64,000 nt of DNA from Cheilinus undulatus (Eukaryota > Chordata > Actinopteri > Labriformes > Labridae): positions 41,466,551 to 41,530,550 of the forward strand of contig NC_054872.1 in NCBI RefSeq assembly GCF_018320785.1, written 5' to 3'. Both the position numbers and the translations under genes were made by a program. The notes under the pieces were generated by a model that saw only the letters and a list, made by a program, of their open reading frames with translations, ran no database searches and had not been told where the DNA came from. Below are positions 61,612 to 64,000 of the stretch, in pieces; within the stretch, counting starts at the first letter, position 1, and the number at the start of each line of letters is the position of its first letter.

Positions 61612-63107
61612 ATGTCTGTGACCATGACCAGAAGTGACGGGGTCACTGTGTTCACTTTGACCTCGGACCCCCAAAGTTCTTTACCTCCAATATGCCAAAT
61701 CCTCAAAGGCCTCTGCTACAGCCCTGTCTGCTGCTCTGTGTCTCAGCGCCTGAAGAAGTTTCAGGGAACTTCTCAGTCAGTCCTGGGGGTGAGTGTTTAT
61801 GTACAACTCAGCAGCTTTTAAATACGTTTTTCTTCTTCCATACAGGTCTGGTTTAACCTTTTATGAAGGTTTATGAAGGTTGTTTCCAGAGAAACATTAG
61901 CTCAAGCAAAATGTTAATCCAACTGAATTTTTCATTCTCTTTCCTAACAGTTGTATGTTGTTGTCATAATCACGTTGGAGTCTTGTTTTAAAAGAGTGTT
62001 TTCATAATACTGTCGGGGCTCTGTACCTTTAGGATCTTCGGGTAAAGACAATGAAACTTAGAGAAAGAGGTTCTTTTTAAAGTACTCTCTGCACCACAGC
62101 TCTGATCTGTAATGTACTCAAACCATTGCACATGGTAAGTATAGTAAAATTGTACAGGTACATGTTGTTCACACTGTGTTTGCTCCTCTTCAGGCCCTGC
62201 ATATTATGGTTGGTTTGCTGAACATTGGCCTTGGAGCAATCCTCCTCAATAGTGGTTATGGCTCTTCGTGGCAGATGGATGAGAGCAAGTATCCTATTTG
62301 GATGGGAGTACTGGTAAGCAAACCAACATGTTATTTGTTTTTTTGGTTATTTTGCTTATTAGCCAACATTTTCCATAATTCTAATTTAAGTCTGGTTTGT
62401 GTTTCTGAATAACTCCAAGTCTTTTGTGAAGCTAGAATTAGGAACTCTGCAATTTCATTGGGGGGTTTGCAGTGATTCTGGGGTATTATGGCTTGTTCAT
62501 ACAGGACAGGACCTGCTCTGCGTTAGCATGTTGACATTGATATTAAGATTAAAACACCAGAGATAGTTCACTAACCCTCTGAGCAGCTTTGAAAACGATT
62601 TTCAAGAATATGTCAAGAGGGTTTTTTTTAATGATCTGGCATATTTCTGAAACAGTGCAGATTTGTTTTTTCCCCATCTCATTAAAAGTAGTTTTTTTTT
62701 TTTTTTTTTTTTTTTACTGATTACAAGATTTGCCTTCTGTATATTTCCCTGTCTTACATCCGAGTGTACATGTTTTTTTATGGTTGTGAATACTTGACTA
62801 AAAACAGAACGAAGACATATTTCTTATAGGCACAGGTCAACCCAAAAACAGCTCCTCAATGTTTCTTTAATGTCTTAGTTGTCAGTTGACATTAATAAGT
62901 CTCATTATTAAATTGCTTACCCTGGTGCATGAGTGTTACCCTTGCTTCATGAAATACTTAAGTTGAGGACAATAGTAATGGCTCATGGTTCTCAGCCTTG
63001 GTGTGAAAAGGTGAAAGGTTAAATTATTTTCTTTTTTGTCTCTTCTTTAGTTTATTTTGTTCGGCATCATGAACATTTTGTCTGAGAAGTTCTCAAGTCC
63101 ATGTCTG
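61612..63107 (+). CDS. MS4A/CD20-like four-pass membrane protein, copy C, cut by window end
   Basis: Exons 61612-61788, 62194-62313 and 63051-63107 correspond to exons 1-3 of copy B, with the same lengths, phases and splice sites. The rest lies beyond 64,000. The N-terminal 59 residues differ from B at only three positions, and the third exon at one of 19. The second exon differs at eight of 40, seven of them in the first extracellular loop (B: SGGPGSWWQMDELMF; C: NSGYGSSWQMDESKY). Flanking introns are very similar, so this is a recent tandem duplicate. Two head-to-tail copies of the presumed promoter block precede it (55.7-59.9 kb), followed by a minisatellite. Intron 3 has gained a 250-bp repeat that B lacks. 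Confidence 0.88.
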
Positions 63108-63227
63108 GTGAGTAGTACAGCTTTATAACATCTTCATTTGAGCTTTCATTTGATGTTCAACTGTTATTCTTGTTTTGTATAAATCAGTGTTACTCAACCC
63201 TGCTAAACAATGAGCCAAATTGTTGAA

Positions 63228-63476
63228 ACTAGAAAAGCACTTGGAGAGGGCAGACCTCCGCCATTAGCCCTATCTCGAAATAATACAGAATCCTTTAAAA
63301 AATTCCTGGATCCAGACAGTGATCCAGATCACTCCCAAAATCTAATCAGTTCTATGCCATTTCTGACATTTCCTGAAAATTTCATCAACATCCGTCCATA
63401 ACCTTTTGAGTTATGCTGCTAACAAACAAACTAACTAACAAACCCTGCCAATCACATAACCTCCTTGGCGGAGGTA
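63228..63476 (+). repeat. Fixed-length interspersed element, copy 3, in MS4A copy C intron 3
   Basis: Inserted into the hAT fragment that starts at 63185. The matching place in copy B (about 51570) has no insertion, so it arrived after the B/C duplication. Same ends as the copies at 21515 and 55018. Confidence 0.85.
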
Positions 63477-64000
63477 AAAAAATACCTTTGCAAGAGCCAC
63501 AATCCAAATGCTCAGTCAGGCTGAGTGGGAACACAGTCTGAAACCACTGACTACAGGTACATGTGGTCATAAATTGAGTTTCCTGACATTTATAATGGAC
63601 CTGATTTTAGTACACAAAGCAGAGCCTGAAGGCTCTCGTCAGCTGAGCTCATCACTTAAGGATGTGAAGCTGAATTAATTTTGAAAAGTTTTGTTAATAT
63701 CAAGTTTTAGATCAGTTGTTTCTCTGTTTTTAAGCAATTCATTTACTTCTTTTTACTGAAGCTAATCGGCATAAAAATCGCTCCATGATTGATCAAAATC
63801 AAAGCGTAGCTTTAAGGTGTAGATCGATGTTTTGGTGTTCTACTGATTTGATTGGATAATTAATTAACAGGTTGGATGTATTGATATGAGGGGAGATCTC
63901 GTGAGATCGAAACGTCACGAGATTTCTCATCGAGGAAAAATCATAACTGGAAGTCATAAAAGATCACAAAGATGGCCTGGACACTTTAAAACTGTTGGTA
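63477..64000. other. Remainder of MS4A copy C intron 3
   Basis: Exon 4 of copy C, expected by comparison with B, is not reached. The last 400 bp contain no recognisable gene or repeat. Confidence 0.6.

Overview
The window comes from a vertebrate nuclear genome and most likely a teleost fish. Genes are split into short exons with GT-AG introns, base composition is AT-rich, and the repeats are of fish type: Tc1/mariner elements, hAT derivatives with 8-bp target duplications, tRNA-derived SINEs and LINE 3' ends. None of the open frames outside the exons listed here looks like an independent gene. Repeat family names rest on recognition, because no database search was possible.

Region 1 (1-40,100) holds three minus-strand genes: rab25 (exons from 24,195 down to about 21), lamtor2 (31,050-27,756) and ubqln4 (40,048-32,924). 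These three genes are neighbours on human 1q22, so this is a conserved vertebrate block. RAB25 is a Rab11-class recycling-endosome GTPase, LAMTOR2 a Ragulator subunit on late endosomes and lysosomes, and UBQLN4 a UBL-UBA proteasome shuttle. lamtor2 is complete at 125 aa. ubqln4 has its first four and last three exons, but the central exons expected between 34,432 and 35,888 are absent and a decayed Tc1-like element lies there. The flanking exons are both phase 0, so the frame stays open. rab25 has four clear exons and a candidate last exon that stops without the usual C-terminal cysteines.

Region 2 (43,700-64,000) is a plus-strand tandem array of MS4A/CD20-like four-pass membrane protein genes. 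Copy A (43,773-46,114) lacks its first two coding exons, copy B (49,891-53,771) is complete at 244 aa, and copy C (61,612 onward) runs off the right edge. The presumed promoter and 5'-untranslated exon block is present three times (about 46.4-49.1, 55.7-57.1 and 57.1-59.9 kb). Two of these copies lie head to tail upstream of copy C. Copies B and C are very alike, introns included, but differ strongly in the first extracellular loop.

Introns and intergenic DNA are packed with repeats. Several insertions have readable target-site duplications, including an hAT element nested in a Tc1 element. There is also a TIR element in rab25 intron 1 carrying an exon-like, GC-richer coding segment, a TATCA/TATCG-type tandem array of about 1.3 kb, and a roughly 24-bp minisatellite upstream of MS4A copy C.
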